A stretch of 64,000 bases of DNA, taken from an uncultured Bacteroides sp. (GTDB lineage Bacteria; Bacteroidota; Bacteroidia; Bacteroidales; Bacteroidaceae). The DNA lies in contig CAQOGY010000012.1 in the NCBI GenBank assembly GCA_948847595.1, positions 1-64,000 on the forward strand, given 5' to 3'. This document shows, piece by piece, positions 1-9,140 of the stretch. A program made the position numbers and the translations under genes. The first letter of the stretch is position 1. Each line of letters begins with the position of its first letter. The notes beneath the pieces were generated by a model that saw only the letters and a list, made by a program, of their open reading frames with translations, did no database searches and had not been told where the DNA came from.

Positions 1-49
1 AAAACCGTTGTACCGCGAGGTACCCGGGGTTCGAATCCCTGTCTCTCCG
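1..49 (+). tRNA. tRNA-Ser, 3' part (cut by window edge)
   Basis: Only the 3' part is present. A long variable-arm hairpin (GTACC/GGTAC), a T-arm with TTCGAAT loop, and acceptor strand TCTCTCC with discriminator G at 49 are visible. The acceptor strand is identical to that of the complete tRNA-Ser at 159-246, and the long variable arm is a class II feature, so serine is the best call. The anticodon lies outside the window. CCA is not encoded. Confidence 0.8.
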
Positions 50-52
50 CTG

Positions 53-84
53 AAAAGCAGCTTTTGGGCTGCTTTTTTGTTTTT
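53..84 (+). terminator. Rho-independent terminator after the first tRNA
   Basis: AAAAGCAG and CTGCTTTT form a stem followed by a T-rich run (to 84), four bases past the tRNA 3' end. Confidence 0.75.
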
Positions 85-158
85 ATGGAGGGCGACGCCT
101 CCGATGTTGTGAAACGAAAACGGGAGTGTTTTCTTAGTGTTTATTGAGTTTTTTGAAA

Positions 159-246
159 GGAGAGATGCTCGAGTGGTTGAAGAGGCACGCCTGGAAAGCG
201 TGTATACGCCAAAAGTGTATCGCGGGTTCGAATCCCGCTCTCTCCG
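159..246 (+). tRNA. tRNA-Ser (anticodon GGA)
   Basis: A complete class II tRNA: acceptor stem GGAGAGA/TCTCTCC, discriminator G at 246, anticodon stem CACGC/GCGTG with loop CTGGAAA (anticodon GGA, reads UCC/UCU), a long variable arm and T-loop TTCGAAT. CCA is not encoded, so it must be added after transcription. Confidence 0.95.
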
Positions 247-335
247 CTGAATCTGAAATTTAGTCAAAACTTCTCGTTCTTTAGCCAAAAGTTCTTTTCA
301 TAGGTCAAAGTGTCTGGTATTTCTAGTACTCTTCT

Positions 336-366
336 CTTGTATATCATTCTCTTTTCTGTATATTTG
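336..366 (+). promoter_or_regulatory. Bacteroides-type promoter for fabH
   Basis: A TTG -33 box at 337-339, a 19-base spacer and TATATTTG at 359-366 match the Bacteroides sigma-ABfr consensus. The predicted transcript starts near 373, leaving about 47 bases of leader before the ATG at 420. Confidence 0.6.
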
Positions 367-419
367 CGCCCGATATTTTTTTGAGATATCACATTTTTGT
401 AATTCTGAAAATAGACTTG

Positions 420-1427
420 ATGGATAAAATAAATGCGGTAATTACTGGGGTCGGGGGATATGTGCCCGATTATGTGCTGACTAATGATGAAATTTCTAAA
501 ATGGTGGATACCACCGACGAATGGATCATGGGGCGTATCGGCATAAAAGAACGACATATCTTGAATGAAGAGGGGCTTGGAACTTCGTATATGGCCCGTA
601 AGGCCGCCAAGCAGTTGATGCAACGCACAAAGAGTCGTCCCGATGATATCGATCTGGTCATTGTCGCCACTACTACTTCGGATTATCGTTTTCCTTCAAC
701 GGCATCTATCTTGTGCGAAAGGCTGGGGCTGAAGAATGCTTTCGCTTTCGATATGCAGGCGGTTTGCAGCGGTTTCCTGTATGCGATGGAAACGGGAGCG
801 AATTTTATCCGTTCGGGGAAATATAAAAAGATTATTATTGTAGGTGCTGATAAGATGTCATCCGTAATCGATTATACGGACCGTGCCACTTGCCCTATCT
901 TTGGCGACGGTGCGGCCGCTTTTATGCTGGAACCGACTACGGAAGAGGTCGGCATCATGGATTCGGTGTTGAGAACGGATGGTAAAGGGCTGCCTTTTCT
1001 GCATATAAAAGCGGGAGGTTCCGTATGTCCTCCTTCCTATTATTCATTGGATCATCATCTGCATTATATTTATCAGGAAGGCCGCACGGTGTTCAAGTAT
1101 GCCGTAGCGAATATGTCGGATTCCTGTGAAGCTATTATCGCCAGAAACCATCTGACTAAGGAAGAGGTTGACTGGGTGATTCCTCATCAGGCTAACCAGC
1201 GTATCATTACCGCTGTGGCGCAACGACTCGAAGTACCGTCCGAGAAAGTGATGGTCAACATCGAACGTTATGGCAACACCAGTGCCGGCACGCTTCCGCT
1301 CTGCATCTGGGATTTTGAGAAAAAACTGAAGAAAGGCGATAATCTGATATTTACCGCATTCGGTGCGGGATTTGCCTGGGGAGCGGTTTATGTGAAGTGG
1401 GGATATGACCCCAAAGAAGATGCGTGA
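420..1427 (+). CDS. fabH: Beta-ketoacyl-ACP synthase III (FabH)
   Basis: A 335-residue condensing enzyme that starts fatty-acid synthesis by condensing an acyl-CoA primer with malonyl-ACP in the cytoplasm. The thiolase-fold Cys-His-Asn triad is visible: Cys in AVCSG, His in the HQANQRI motif and Asn in GNTSAG. The N-terminal segment DTTDEWIMGRIGIKERH is also typical of FabH. I chose the ATG at 420 (MDKINAV) over an upstream in-frame TTG at 381, because it gives normal family length and leaves room for the promoter at 336-366. It stands alone and converges on the hydrogenase operon. Bacteroides often carry more than one FabH paralogue, so this may not be the only copy. Confidence 0.93.
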   Translation: MDKINAVITGVGGYVPDYVLTNDEISKMVDTTDEWIMGRIGIKERHILNEEGLGTSYMARKAAKQLMQRTKSRPDDIDLVIVATTTSDYRFPSTASILCERLGLKNAFAFDMQAVCSGFLYAMETGANFIRSGKYKKIIIVGADKMSSVIDYTDRATCPIFGDGAAAFMLEPTTEEVGIMDSVLRTDGKGLPFLHIKAGGSVCPPSYYSLDHHLHYIYQEGRTVFKYAVANMSDSCEAIIARNHLTKEEVDWVIPHQANQRIITAVAQRLEVPSEKVMVNIERYGNTSAGTLPLCIWDFEKKLKKGDNLIFTAFGAGFAWGAVYVKWGYDPKEDA

Positions 1428-1449
1428 CATATCGGATACCCGATACGTC
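1424..1449. terminator. Hairpin between convergent fabH and hydC
   Basis: GTGAC/GTCAC and TATCGG/CCGATA form an imperfect stem starting at the fabH stop codon. It is the only candidate transcription stop in the 50-base gap between the convergent genes. A U-tract is weak on either strand. Confidence 0.4.
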
Positions 1450-1477
1450 ACATCCTCTTTTGAAGGGCGGGGGAGAC

Positions 1478-1954
1478 TTATTCCAGTTCCTCGATAATCT
1501 TCTTTACATCCACCGGTTGCAGTCGTCCGTACACCTTTTCGCCGATCATCACTACCGGAGCCAGTCCGCAGGCGCCTACGCAGCGCAGGCAATCCAGCGA
1601 ATACTTTCCGTCGGGGGTGGTTTCTCCGACTTCGATGCCGAGTACCCGCTTGAACTCTTCCAGCAACTTCTCCGAACCACGTACGTAGCACGCCGTGCCC
1701 ATGCAGACGGAAATCGGATGCTTTCCTTTGGGAGTCATTGTAAAGAAGGTGTAGAATGTCACAACTCCGTAGACTTTCGACACGGGGATTCTGAGTTTGG
1801 AGGCTATGATCCGTTGCATCTCTTCGGGCAGATAGCCGTGCAGATGTTGCGCTTCATGCAAAATATTGATTAATTCGCCCGCATTGTTCCCGTGTTTGTC
1901 GCAAATCGTCTTGACTTGTTCCACCACATCGCAGGCTAGCTTGATATCTGACAT
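1478..1954 (-). CDS. hydC: NuoE-like [2Fe-2S] subunit of NAD-linked [FeFe] hydrogenase
   Basis: A 158-residue thioredoxin-like ferredoxin subunit, homologous to complex I NuoE (24 kDa) and to HydC/HndA of bifurcating hydrogenases. The N-terminal half is helical (INILHEAQHLHGYLPEEM). The C-terminal half carries the four cluster ligands as CMGTAC and CLRCVGAC. It is last in a three-gene operon, 18 bases after hydA, and should pass electrons between the flavoprotein HydB and the catalytic subunit HydA. Length is normal. The family call is firm; the NAD/ferredoxin bifurcating role is inferred from the complete three-gene set. Confidence 0.9.
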   Translation of the reverse strand: MSDIKLACDVVEQVKTICDKHGNNAGELINILHEAQHLHGYLPEEMQRIIASKLRIPVSKVYGVVTFYTFFTMTPKGKHPISVCMGTACYVRGSEKLLEEFKRVLGIEVGETTPDGKYSLDCLRCVGACGLAPVVMIGEKVYGRLQPVDVKKIIEELE

Positions 1955-1972
1955 AATAGTACTTGTTTAAAG

Positions 1973-3739
1973 TTAATCAATCGATTTGTTGAAATAATGC
2001 GTGTGCAAGAGCATTTCCGATTTCTCACCCAGCGGTTTGCCGAGATATTCTTCATACAGTTTCTGAATATATGGGTTGTCGTGAGATTTGCGCAAAGGTT
2101 TGTTGGCATCTTCCCGGTAAAGGGCGTTGGCACGGGCGTAGAGAACGTCCGAGTTGCCGTGATGCAAGGGTTGCCCGCCACCTCCGATGCAGCCGCCGGG
2201 GCATGCCATGATTTCGATGACATGATATTCATTATGTCCGTTTCGTATATCTTCCAGTAAGTGCCTTGCGTTGCCTAGTCCGTGTGCGATGCCTACTTTC
2301 AGTTCAAATCCGTTCAGGTTGATGGTGGCGCGCCGGACACCGCTCAGTCCGCGTACCTGTTCAAAGTTGACATTCTTCAGCGGCTGTCCGGTGTAGATTT
2401 CATAAACGGAGCGCAGGGCGGCTTCCATGACACCACCCGTCGTACCGAAGATGACACCGGCGCCGGTCGATTCTCCCATAGGGTTGTCGAACGGGCTGTC
2501 CAGTACGAGGGTAAAGCCGATGTTGGCTCGCTTTATCAGGCGTGCCAGTTCGCGGGTGGAGATGGAGTAATCGACGTCGGGGACACCGTTTACTTTGAAC
2601 TCGTCGCGGTCACATTCATATTTCTTGGCCAGACAGGGCATGATGGAGACGACTACCAGCTTTTCGCGGGGGATTCCCATTTTCTCTGCCCAGTAAGACT
2701 TGGCGATGGAGCCGAACATCTGTTGTGGAGAACGGGCGGTAGAAGGGATATCCAGCATATCCGGGAAGTGGTGCTCGAAGAAGTTTACCCAAGCCGGGCA
2801 GCAGGAAGTCAGGATCGGAAGCCGGACGGATTTATCTCCGTCCAGATAGCGTGTCAGTCGGTTCAGGATTTCGGAACCTTCTTCCATGATGGTGAGGTCG
2901 GCGGCAAAGTCGGTATCGAATACATAGTCGAAACCCAGTTCGCGGAGGGCGTAAACCATTTTTCCGGTTACCAGTGTGCCGGGAGGCAAGCCGAATTCTT
3001 CTCCCAGGGCGGCACGTACGGCGGGGGCAGTCTGGACAATTACGATCTTATCGGGGTCGGCCAAATCGTCCAGAAGGCGGTTGGTGTAATCCCGTTCGGT
3101 CAGTGCGCCTACCGGACATACGGCTACGCATTGACCGCAGTAGGTACATTCGCTGTCTTTCATCATTCTGTCGAAGGCAGGGGCTATCGTTGTGTTGAAT
3201 CCGCGGCGGATGGCTCCCAGTGCGCCGACTGTCTGTACATCGTTGCAGACACTTTCGCATCGGCGGCAGAAGATACACTTGTCCATGTTGCGCACAATGG
3301 AGGAGGTCACTTCCCGTTTGCGGGGAGAAAGTTCGCCGCCGTTGAACGGCATTTCACGGATGTTGAAACGCAGTGCCAGTGTCTGGAGTTCACAGTTGCC
3401 GCATTTGGGACAGGTGAGACAGTCGTTGGGATGATCGGACAGGATCAGTTCGGCTACCACTTTCCGGGCGTTCATCACGCGTAGGGTACTGGTTTTCACC
3501 ACCATCCCTTCCGTGCAACGGGTAGCGCAGGCGGGAGCCAGATTGCGGCGTCCTGCCACTTCGACTACACAGATGCGGCAGGAAGCGGGATTGTTCTTGA
3601 TACAGGTTCCTTTCAGGTCGATGTGACACAGCGTAGGTATGTTGATGCCGATTTTGCAGGCGGCTTCGAGGATCGTGCTTCCTTCGGGTACGGTGATAAA
3701 GTGACCGTCTATCTGGAGGGTAATTTGTTTTTCTTCCAT
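1973..3739 (-). CDS. hydA: [FeFe] hydrogenase catalytic subunit (HydA/HndD type)
   Basis: 588 residues, the usual length for NAD(P)-linked [FeFe] hydrogenases. Domain order: an N-terminal [2Fe-2S] plant-type ferredoxin fold (cysteines around residues 38-62), a NuoG-type His/Cys cluster (HPNDCLTCPKCGNC), two [4Fe-4S] motifs (CIFCRRCESVC and CTYCGQCVAVCPVG), then the H-cluster domain with all three signatures: TSCCPAW, MPCLAKKYEC and MACPGGCIGGGG. A C-terminal small-subunit-like tail follows. The enzyme interconverts protons and H2. It lies 11 bases after hydB and 18 before hydC. No maturation genes (hydEFG) are in the window. Confidence 0.95.
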   Translation of the reverse strand: MEEKQITLQIDGHFITVPEGSTILEAACKIGINIPTLCHIDLKGTCIKNNPASCRICVVEVAGRRNLAPACATRCTEGMVVKTSTLRVMNARKVVAELILSDHPNDCLTCPKCGNCELQTLALRFNIREMPFNGGELSPRKREVTSSIVRNMDKCIFCRRCESVCNDVQTVGALGAIRRGFNTTIAPAFDRMMKDSECTYCGQCVAVCPVGALTERDYTNRLLDDLADPDKIVIVQTAPAVRAALGEEFGLPPGTLVTGKMVYALRELGFDYVFDTDFAADLTIMEEGSEILNRLTRYLDGDKSVRLPILTSCCPAWVNFFEHHFPDMLDIPSTARSPQQMFGSIAKSYWAEKMGIPREKLVVVSIMPCLAKKYECDRDEFKVNGVPDVDYSISTRELARLIKRANIGFTLVLDSPFDNPMGESTGAGVIFGTTGGVMEAALRSVYEIYTGQPLKNVNFEQVRGLSGVRRATINLNGFELKVGIAHGLGNARHLLEDIRNGHNEYHVIEIMACPGGCIGGGGQPLHHGNSDVLYARANALYREDANKPLRKSHDNPYIQKLYEEYLGKPLGEKSEMLLHTHYFNKSID

Positions 3740-3750
3740 AGCAGTAGATT

Positions 3751-5658
3751 TTAGCAGACAAGAATAGCTTTGAATTTACAGCGTGCCATACACATGCCGC
3801 ACTTGATACATTTCTCGGGGTTGATGACATGAGGTTTGCGTACCAAGCCGCTGATGGCATCCGCCGGACAATTCTTGGCACATAGGTGGCAACCGATACA
3901 AAGTTCCGGATTAATGGTATAGGTCAGCAGGGACTTGCATTGTTTGGCGCGGCAGGTCTTGTCTCTGACGTGTTCCAGATATTCGTCACGGAAGTTGTCG
4001 AGGGTAGACAGTACCGGATTCGGGGACGTTTGTCCCAGTCCGCAGAGTGCCGTGTCCTTTATCACCCGTCCGAGGGTGGCAAGCGTGTCCAGGTCTTTTT
4101 CCGTGCCCCGTCCTTCCGTTATCTTGTTCAGCAGTTCCAGCAGGCGCTTGTTGCCGATACGGCATGGAGTACATTTGCCGCAGGATTCTTCGACGGTAAA
4201 GTCGAGATAGAAACGGGCGACGGATACCATACAGTCATCTTCATCCATCACGATCATGCCTCCCGATCCCATCATGGAACCGGCTGCCAGCAGGTTGTCG
4301 AAGTCAATGGGAGTATCCAGATGTTTCTCCGTCAGACAGCCTCCTGACGGACCGCCTGTCTGTACGGCTTTGAATTTCTTTCCTCCCTTGATGCCTCCGC
4401 CGATTTCGTAGATTACTTCCCGCAGGGTAGTTCCCATCGGTACTTCGATCAGTCCGACATTGTTGATCTTTCCGGCAAGAGCGAAGACTTTGGTTCCTTT
4501 GGAGCGTTCCGTTCCGATGGAGGCGAACCATTCGGCGCCTTTGGTCAGGATAATGGGAATATTGGCGAGGGTTTCCACATTGTTCACATTAGTCGGTTTG
4601 CCCAGATAACCGGATTCGGCGGGGAAAGGAGGTTTCAGGGTCGGCTCTCCCCGTTTTCCTTCCATCGAGTGGATGAGGGCGGTTTCCTCGCCGCAGACGA
4701 ACGCGCCTGCTCCGTAACGGATCTCTATGTCGAAGCTGAAATCTGTCCCCAGGATGTGGTCTCCCAGTAATCCGTATGCACGGGCTTGCTCAATCGCTTT
4801 TTTGAGCCGGTTGATGGCCAGCGGATATTCGGCGCGGATGTAGACCAGTCCTTTGGAGGAACCGATGGAGTAACCGCAGATGCACATCGCTTCTACAATA
4901 GAGTGCGGATCGCCTTCCATAATGGAGCGGTCCATGAAGGCGCCGGGGTCGCCTTCATCGGCGTTGCAGACAACGTACTTTACGTCCGATGCCTGTTTAC
5001 TGGCAAATTCCCATTTCAAGCCGGTGGGGAAACCACCACCGCCACGCCCCCGTAGTCCGGAGCGTTTGATGACGTCGATGACGTCGGCAGGCTGTTTGTT
5101 GAGAAGACAGTCGGCCAGTGCGAAGTATCCTTCACGGGCGATGTATTCTTCTATATTTTCGGAGTCGATGAATCCGCAGTTGCGCAAGGCGATGCGGAGT
5201 TGTTTCCGGTAGAAGTCCATGTGTTTGGAGTCGCTGACGGTTTGCTCGGTCTTCGGGTCTATGTAGAGCAGCCGTCCGATTCTTCGTCCTCCAATGATGT
5301 GTTCGCTGATGATTTCCTCCGCATCTTCGGGAGTGACTTGGGTATAGAACGTATTGTCAGGGATGATCTTTACGATGGGGCCCTTTTCGCAGAAGCCGAA
5401 GCAGCCTACTGTGATGACGTCTACTTTGTCGGTTATCCCGTTTCTTTCAATGGCTTTTTGAAGATTTTCAGTGATGCCCTGACTGGAAGAGGCTTTACAA
5501 CCGGTACCTCCGCAAATAAGAATCTGGAGGTGTGCTGTTCCGGACGCCAGCCCGCAACATTTTTCGGAAACCTTTTCATTACTTTCTTCGCGCAATGAAA
5601 GATGGTGCTCCGCTCTCTTCCTGATTATTTGCAAATCATGGATAGATAGTATTTTCAT
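3751..5658 (-). CDS. hydB: NuoF-like flavoprotein subunit of [FeFe] hydrogenase
   Basis: 635 residues. An N-terminal thioredoxin-like [2Fe-2S] domain (CGGTGC and CFGFCEKGP) is followed by the NuoF 51-kDa domain with the NADH/FMN glycine-rich loop GLRGRGGGGFPTG, the segment GAGAFVCGEETAL, and the [4Fe-4S] motif ESCGKCTPCR. Two ferredoxin-type clusters close the C-terminus (CIGCHLCAKNC and CIKCGMCMARC). This layout is typical of HydB/HndC, the flavin site of electron-bifurcating hydrogenases that couple NADH and ferredoxin to H2. It is the first gene of the operon. A TATATTTG box lies about 25 bases upstream of the ATG. Confidence 0.93.
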   Translation of the reverse strand: MKILSIHDLQIIRKRAEHHLSLREESNEKVSEKCCGLASGTAHLQILICGGTGCKASSSQGITENLQKAIERNGITDKVDVITVGCFGFCEKGPIVKIIPDNTFYTQVTPEDAEEIISEHIIGGRRIGRLLYIDPKTEQTVSDSKHMDFYRKQLRIALRNCGFIDSENIEEYIAREGYFALADCLLNKQPADVIDVIKRSGLRGRGGGGFPTGLKWEFASKQASDVKYVVCNADEGDPGAFMDRSIMEGDPHSIVEAMCICGYSIGSSKGLVYIRAEYPLAINRLKKAIEQARAYGLLGDHILGTDFSFDIEIRYGAGAFVCGEETALIHSMEGKRGEPTLKPPFPAESGYLGKPTNVNNVETLANIPIILTKGAEWFASIGTERSKGTKVFALAGKINNVGLIEVPMGTTLREVIYEIGGGIKGGKKFKAVQTGGPSGGCLTEKHLDTPIDFDNLLAAGSMMGSGGMIVMDEDDCMVSVARFYLDFTVEESCGKCTPCRIGNKRLLELLNKITEGRGTEKDLDTLATLGRVIKDTALCGLGQTSPNPVLSTLDNFRDEYLEHVRDKTCRAKQCKSLLTYTINPELCIGCHLCAKNCPADAISGLVRKPHVINPEKCIKCGMCMARCKFKAILVC

Positions 5659-5683
5659 AAGTATCAGAATTGTTAGATTTCTG

Positions 5684-5691
5684 CAAATATA
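5684..5691 (-). promoter_or_regulatory. Putative -7 box of the hydBAC operon
   Basis: TATATTTG on the minus strand, 26 bases before the hydB start, matches TAnnTTTG. No convincing -33 TTTG lies at the expected spacing. Confidence 0.4.
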
Positions 5692-5845
5692 ATTCTTTGT
5701 TCGGAATTAGCGCTTTGTTTAGAGAAAATAAATATTCTTCTTTGGTGCCGGCTTGCGGAAGTATGGTATGAAATCTTTATTTTTAACACTTTTAATAGAC
5801 AGTGTTAACTATAATAATAGCATAAAAAAATTATCTTCGCATCGA

Positions 5846-6103
5846 AAAAGGGCGGATACCCATATGAATCCAACGATAGTTGGGGAGATTCGCAAGAACA
5901 TTGTGGAGTGGCTTATGGGGACCTGTCGGTGCTGTGTCTGAATGGGGAAATGCTCCTTGTATGAGTTTTATATAGCTCGATGGCAAGGATGTACAGCGAG
6001 AGGTTCCGGCGGGGACGGGGAAACGTAAGTTGCCTCCCTGATACAAAGGGAAAAAAGGGGATTGTGATAGCCTGTAAGTGGTATGCTTGCAGGCTATCTT
6101 TTT
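5846..6103 (+). ncRNA. Structured non-coding RNA, 6S-RNA-like candidate
   Basis: The gap between hydB and the heparinase-like gene is not plausibly coding but folds as one long rod. Paired segments run inward: GGGAG (5883-5887) with CTCCC (6034-6038), GGGACCT (5918-5924) with AGGTTCC (6001-6007), TCCTTG (5954-5959) with CAAGGA (5984-5989), with internal loops between. A TATCTTCG -7-like box lies at 5832-5839 and a strong terminator closes the unit (GATAGCCTG.. at 6066 pairing to 6098, then TTTTT). An interrupted rod of this size resembles 6S RNA, which binds RNA polymerase; that identity is inference. A 25-codon reading frame at 5864-5941 lies inside the structure and is probably fortuitous. 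Confidence 0.55.
6066..6103 (+). terminator. Terminator of the 6S-like RNA
   Basis: A 13-bp stem with one wobble pair (GATAGCCTGTAAG with CTTGCAGGCTATC) and a seven-base loop, followed by TTTTT. Confidence 0.75.
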
Positions 6104-6239
6104 GAGTATACTTGAATGTCCGGAGTATGAAGGCAGTCCGTACCGCTGAAAATAAAAACAGCTTTTCTGATACCAGTTAGGTAAATTATTCCTTATTTTC
6201 GTATTAAATACGTAGCAAACGTAAATAAGAAATGGAAGT

Positions 6240-8996
6240 ATGAGACGAATTTTGTTAGGATTATGTGTGCTTTTTTTCCTGAATGCGCACGGGCAGGAGA
6301 TTCCGTTGCCGGAGAAGATGCCGCAGGATCATCCGAGAGTACTGACTACCCCGGAAGGAAAAAAAGGAACATGGAAGTTGATCAAGAAGGAAGCATGGGC
6401 ACAAGATGTCTTTAACAAGCTGAAAGAACGGACGGAAGTATATACGCGACGTACGGAAAGTCAGCCGGACTGGTTATTATCCCGTTTGGCCATGTACTGG
6501 AAGTCGCATGCAACGGAAGTGTACGTGAAAGGTGAGGTGTTCGACCATGCCGGAGGCGAGAAGGCGCCTGCCCCGACGGTTCGCTATACCGGAACACGAG
6601 GGACGGCCGCTACGCACGGTCGACCTAAGTTGGAAGATGTAGTACCTTATGACGATAGTGCGGAAGGAAACGTGACTTTCTGCAACAATGCCCTGAAAAG
6701 CCGTCCGCTGGAAAGTGTGCATCCGTCCAAGACCGGGCGCAATATTGAGAGTCTGAACTGTGAGATTCTGGGAATTGCCCGTGACGCCGCTTTCCTCTAT
6801 TGGATGACGGGAGAAGAAAAGTATGCCCGACTGGCTGCCGGTGTTTTCGATACTTATATGACGGGAATTTATTACAGAAATGTTCCTGTTGACCTGAATC
6901 ACGGGCATCAGCAGACACTGGTGGGACTGACTTCTTTTGAAGTGATCCATGAGGATGCTTTGCATATCGTTGTCCCTTTGTATGACTTCCTCTATCATTA
7001 TCTGCAATCCAACTATCCGGATAAGATGATGATTTATGCCGGCGCATTGAAGAAATGGGCGGATAATATCATCGCCAACGGAGTCCCCCATAACAACTGG
7101 GATTTATTGCAGGCACGATATATCATGAACGTGGGACTGGTGCTGGAAGATAATAAAGAGTATGCGGACGGGAAAGGACGCGAATACTATATTGACTACG
7201 TAATGAACCGTTCGAGCATCCGCCAGTGGAGTCTGACCAAGCTGGCCGATTACGGCTTTGATTCCGAAACGGGTATATGGGCGGAATGTCCAGGATACAG
7301 CAGTGTAGTCATTAATGACTACGCGAACTTCGCCAATCAGTTTGACCACAATCTGCAATATGACTTGGTAAAGGCAATGCCTGTGCTGGCAAAAGCAGTA
7401 GCGACTACTCCGCAGTATCTTTTTCCGAACCGGATGATCTGTGGTTTCGGAGATACGCATCCAAGTTACTTAAGTACGAACTTCTTTATCCGGATGATAC
7501 AGAATGCGCAGGCAAACGGAAAGAAAGAGCAGGAACGTTACTTCACCGCTTTGCTGAAATGTCTGAATCCGGAGGAAGGCAGCGAAAAAAGTGGCAAGAA
7601 GAATGTACGGGCCTCTGTCAACTCCTTCTTTGAGGACAAGCCGTTAGTGTTGGACCCGAAGGTGGAGGCGGGGAAAATCGAGGATTATGTATCTCCTCTG
7701 TTCTATGCTCCCAACGTATCGTGGCTGGTACAGCGCAACGGGATGCATCCGCGCAACAGTCTGATGATTTCTCTCAACGCAAGTGAAGGCAATCATATGC
7801 ACGCGAATGGCATTTCGATGGAGCTTTACGGAAAAGGATATGTGCTGGGACCGGATGCGGGTATCGGACTTTTCTTGTATAGCGGTCTGGACTATGCGGA
7901 ATATTACTCTCAATTCCCCAGCCATAATACGGTTTGTGTAGATGGCATTTCCAGTTATCCGGTGATGAAAAGTAATCATTCTTTCGATTTGCTTTCCTGT
8001 TTTCCGGCTTCGGCGGAACCGGGTAAAGGATTTACCTCCGTCACCTATAGTCAGGTCGCTTTCCGTGAGCCGGAGAGCAGGGCGGATCAGACTCGACTGA
8101 TGGGCATTGTTACTACTGGTCTGGAGACAGGGTATTATGTGGATGTATTCCGCAGCCGGAAAGAGCGGGGAGGCGATAAAATGCACGATTATTTCTACCA
8201 TAATCTAGGTCAGACAATGACACTAACGGCTGCTGACGGCACGGATTTGAATTTGCAGCCTACTGAAGAGCTAGCTTTCGCAGGTGCCCATCTTTATGCT
8301 TATTCCTACTTATATGATAAGAAAGTGGCTGCCACCGATCAGGATGTGAAAGTGACTTTTACCATCGACATGAAGGATAAAGGCGGAGATGACATTTCCA
8401 TGAATCTCTGGATGAAAGGAGAACCGGAACGGGAAGTGTTCACCGCACTGGCACCGATGACCGAAGGATTGAGCCGGACTCCCCATATGCCTTATAATAT
8501 AAAGGAACAGCCTACACTCACCTTCGTTGCCCGGCAGCATGGAGAAGCGTGGAACCGTCCTTTTGTCGCTGTTTATGAACCAAGTACGCGGAAAGAGCCT
8601 TCGGCTATTCAGTCAGTCTCTTACTTTGATGCGGAAGAGCCCGGCTTGAAAGATTTTGCCGGTATCTGTGTGGAAAGTAAAAACGGGCGTACTGACCATA
8701 TTTTCTCTTTGACGGATTCGTCGCAGACCGCAACCTATCAGGGAATGAAAGTGAAAGCGGGCTATGCCGTAATCAGTAACGAATATGCGGGAAACCGGAC
8801 GCTGTTTATAGGGAACGGAACGCAACTGATTGCATCCGGTATCAGTATCCAGACTTCGGAGGCTGCTAATGTGCTGCTCGAAAAGAAGCAGGGAAAATGG
8901 TATATTCTTTCTTCTGCCCCCTGTAAGATAGTGATTGACGGAAAAGCGGTGCAATCTGGAATAACCACCGAATTGACGTTGTCGGCTGTACAATAA
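6240..8996 (+). CDS. Secreted heparinase II/III-family protein (polysaccharide lyase-like)
   Basis: 918 residues with a signal peptide (MRRILLGLCVLFFLNAHG). The N-terminal two-thirds resemble the alpha/alpha-toroid of heparinase II/III-like lyases; conserved-looking stretches include GHQQTLVGLTSFEVIHEDA and LAECP-type AECPGYSS. The central part NHMHANGISMELYGKGYVL is the hallmark of the heparinase II/III beta-sandwich domain, where a histidine and tyrosine act in beta-elimination of uronate-containing chains. Acts in the periplasm or at the cell surface. The neighbouring beta-helix/alginate-lyase-like fusion and uxuA support an acidic polysaccharide substrate. Which polymer is cut cannot be told from the sequence. 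Confidence 0.8.
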   Translation: MRRILLGLCVLFFLNAHGQEIPLPEKMPQDHPRVLTTPEGKKGTWKLIKKEAWAQDVFNKLKERTEVYTRRTESQPDWLLSRLAMYWKSHATEVYVKGEVFDHAGGEKAPAPTVRYTGTRGTAATHGRPKLEDVVPYDDSAEGNVTFCNNALKSRPLESVHPSKTGRNIESLNCEILGIARDAAFLYWMTGEEKYARLAAGVFDTYMTGIYYRNVPVDLNHGHQQTLVGLTSFEVIHEDALHIVVPLYDFLYHYLQSNYPDKMMIYAGALKKWADNIIANGVPHNNWDLLQARYIMNVGLVLEDNKEYADGKGREYYIDYVMNRSSIRQWSLTKLADYGFDSETGIWAECPGYSSVVINDYANFANQFDHNLQYDLVKAMPVLAKAVATTPQYLFPNRMICGFGDTHPSYLSTNFFIRMIQNAQANGKKEQERYFTALLKCLNPEEGSEKSGKKNVRASVNSFFEDKPLVLDPKVEAGKIEDYVSPLFYAPNVSWLVQRNGMHPRNSLMISLNASEGNHMHANGISMELYGKGYVLGPDAGIGLFLYSGLDYAEYYSQFPSHNTVCVDGISSYPVMKSNHSFDLLSCFPASAEPGKGFTSVTYSQVAFREPESRADQTRLMGIVTTGLETGYYVDVFRSRKERGGDKMHDYFYHNLGQTMTLTAADGTDLNLQPTEELAFAGAHLYAYSYLYDKKVAATDQDVKVTFTIDMKDKGGDDISMNLWMKGEPEREVFTALAPMTEGLSRTPHMPYNIKEQPTLTFVARQHGEAWNRPFVAVYEPSTRKEPSAIQSVSYFDAEEPGLKDFAGICVESKNGRTDHIFSLTDSSQTATYQGMKVKAGYAVISNEYAGNRTLFIGNGTQLIASGISIQTSEAANVLLEKKQGKWYILSSAPCKIVIDGKAVQSGITTELTLSAVQ

Positions 8997-9045
8997 GAAT
9001 CATTGTTAGATGAATAAACATATCATTGTTTTAATTGAACGATTG

Positions 9046-9075
9046 TTGTTTTGCGAGTTTTCATAAATATCTTTG
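9046..9075 (+). promoter_or_regulatory. Bacteroides-type promoter for the 9,141-12,434 gene
   Basis: TTG at 9046-9048, a 19-base spacer and TATCTTTG at 9068-9075. It gives this gene its own promoter, separate from the heparinase-like gene. Confidence 0.5.
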
Positions 9076-9140
9076 ATAGAGAATAGGTGAATCGTCTTTA
9101 TTGTTCGTAATACTATAAAAGAATTTTATTCGGTAATATC

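Noticed and set aside
1..246. tRNA-Ser genes as integration site of the accessory region
   Set aside because: They are 19 kb from the region with unbroken core genes between; no repeat of the tRNA 3' end was seen at the region's edges.
381..419. TTG start for FabH, adding 13 residues
   Set aside because: Lies only about eight bases past the predicted transcription start and adds residues foreign to FabH.
2282..3484. Long plus-strand reading frame opposite hydA (400 codons)
   Set aside because: It is the antisense shadow of a clearly coding [FeFe] hydrogenase gene; no family features, promoter or sensible start.
5864..5941. 25-codon peptide in the 5.8-6.1 kb gap
   Set aside because: Lies inside the paired arms of the non-coding RNA; ends in the loop region and has no separate support.
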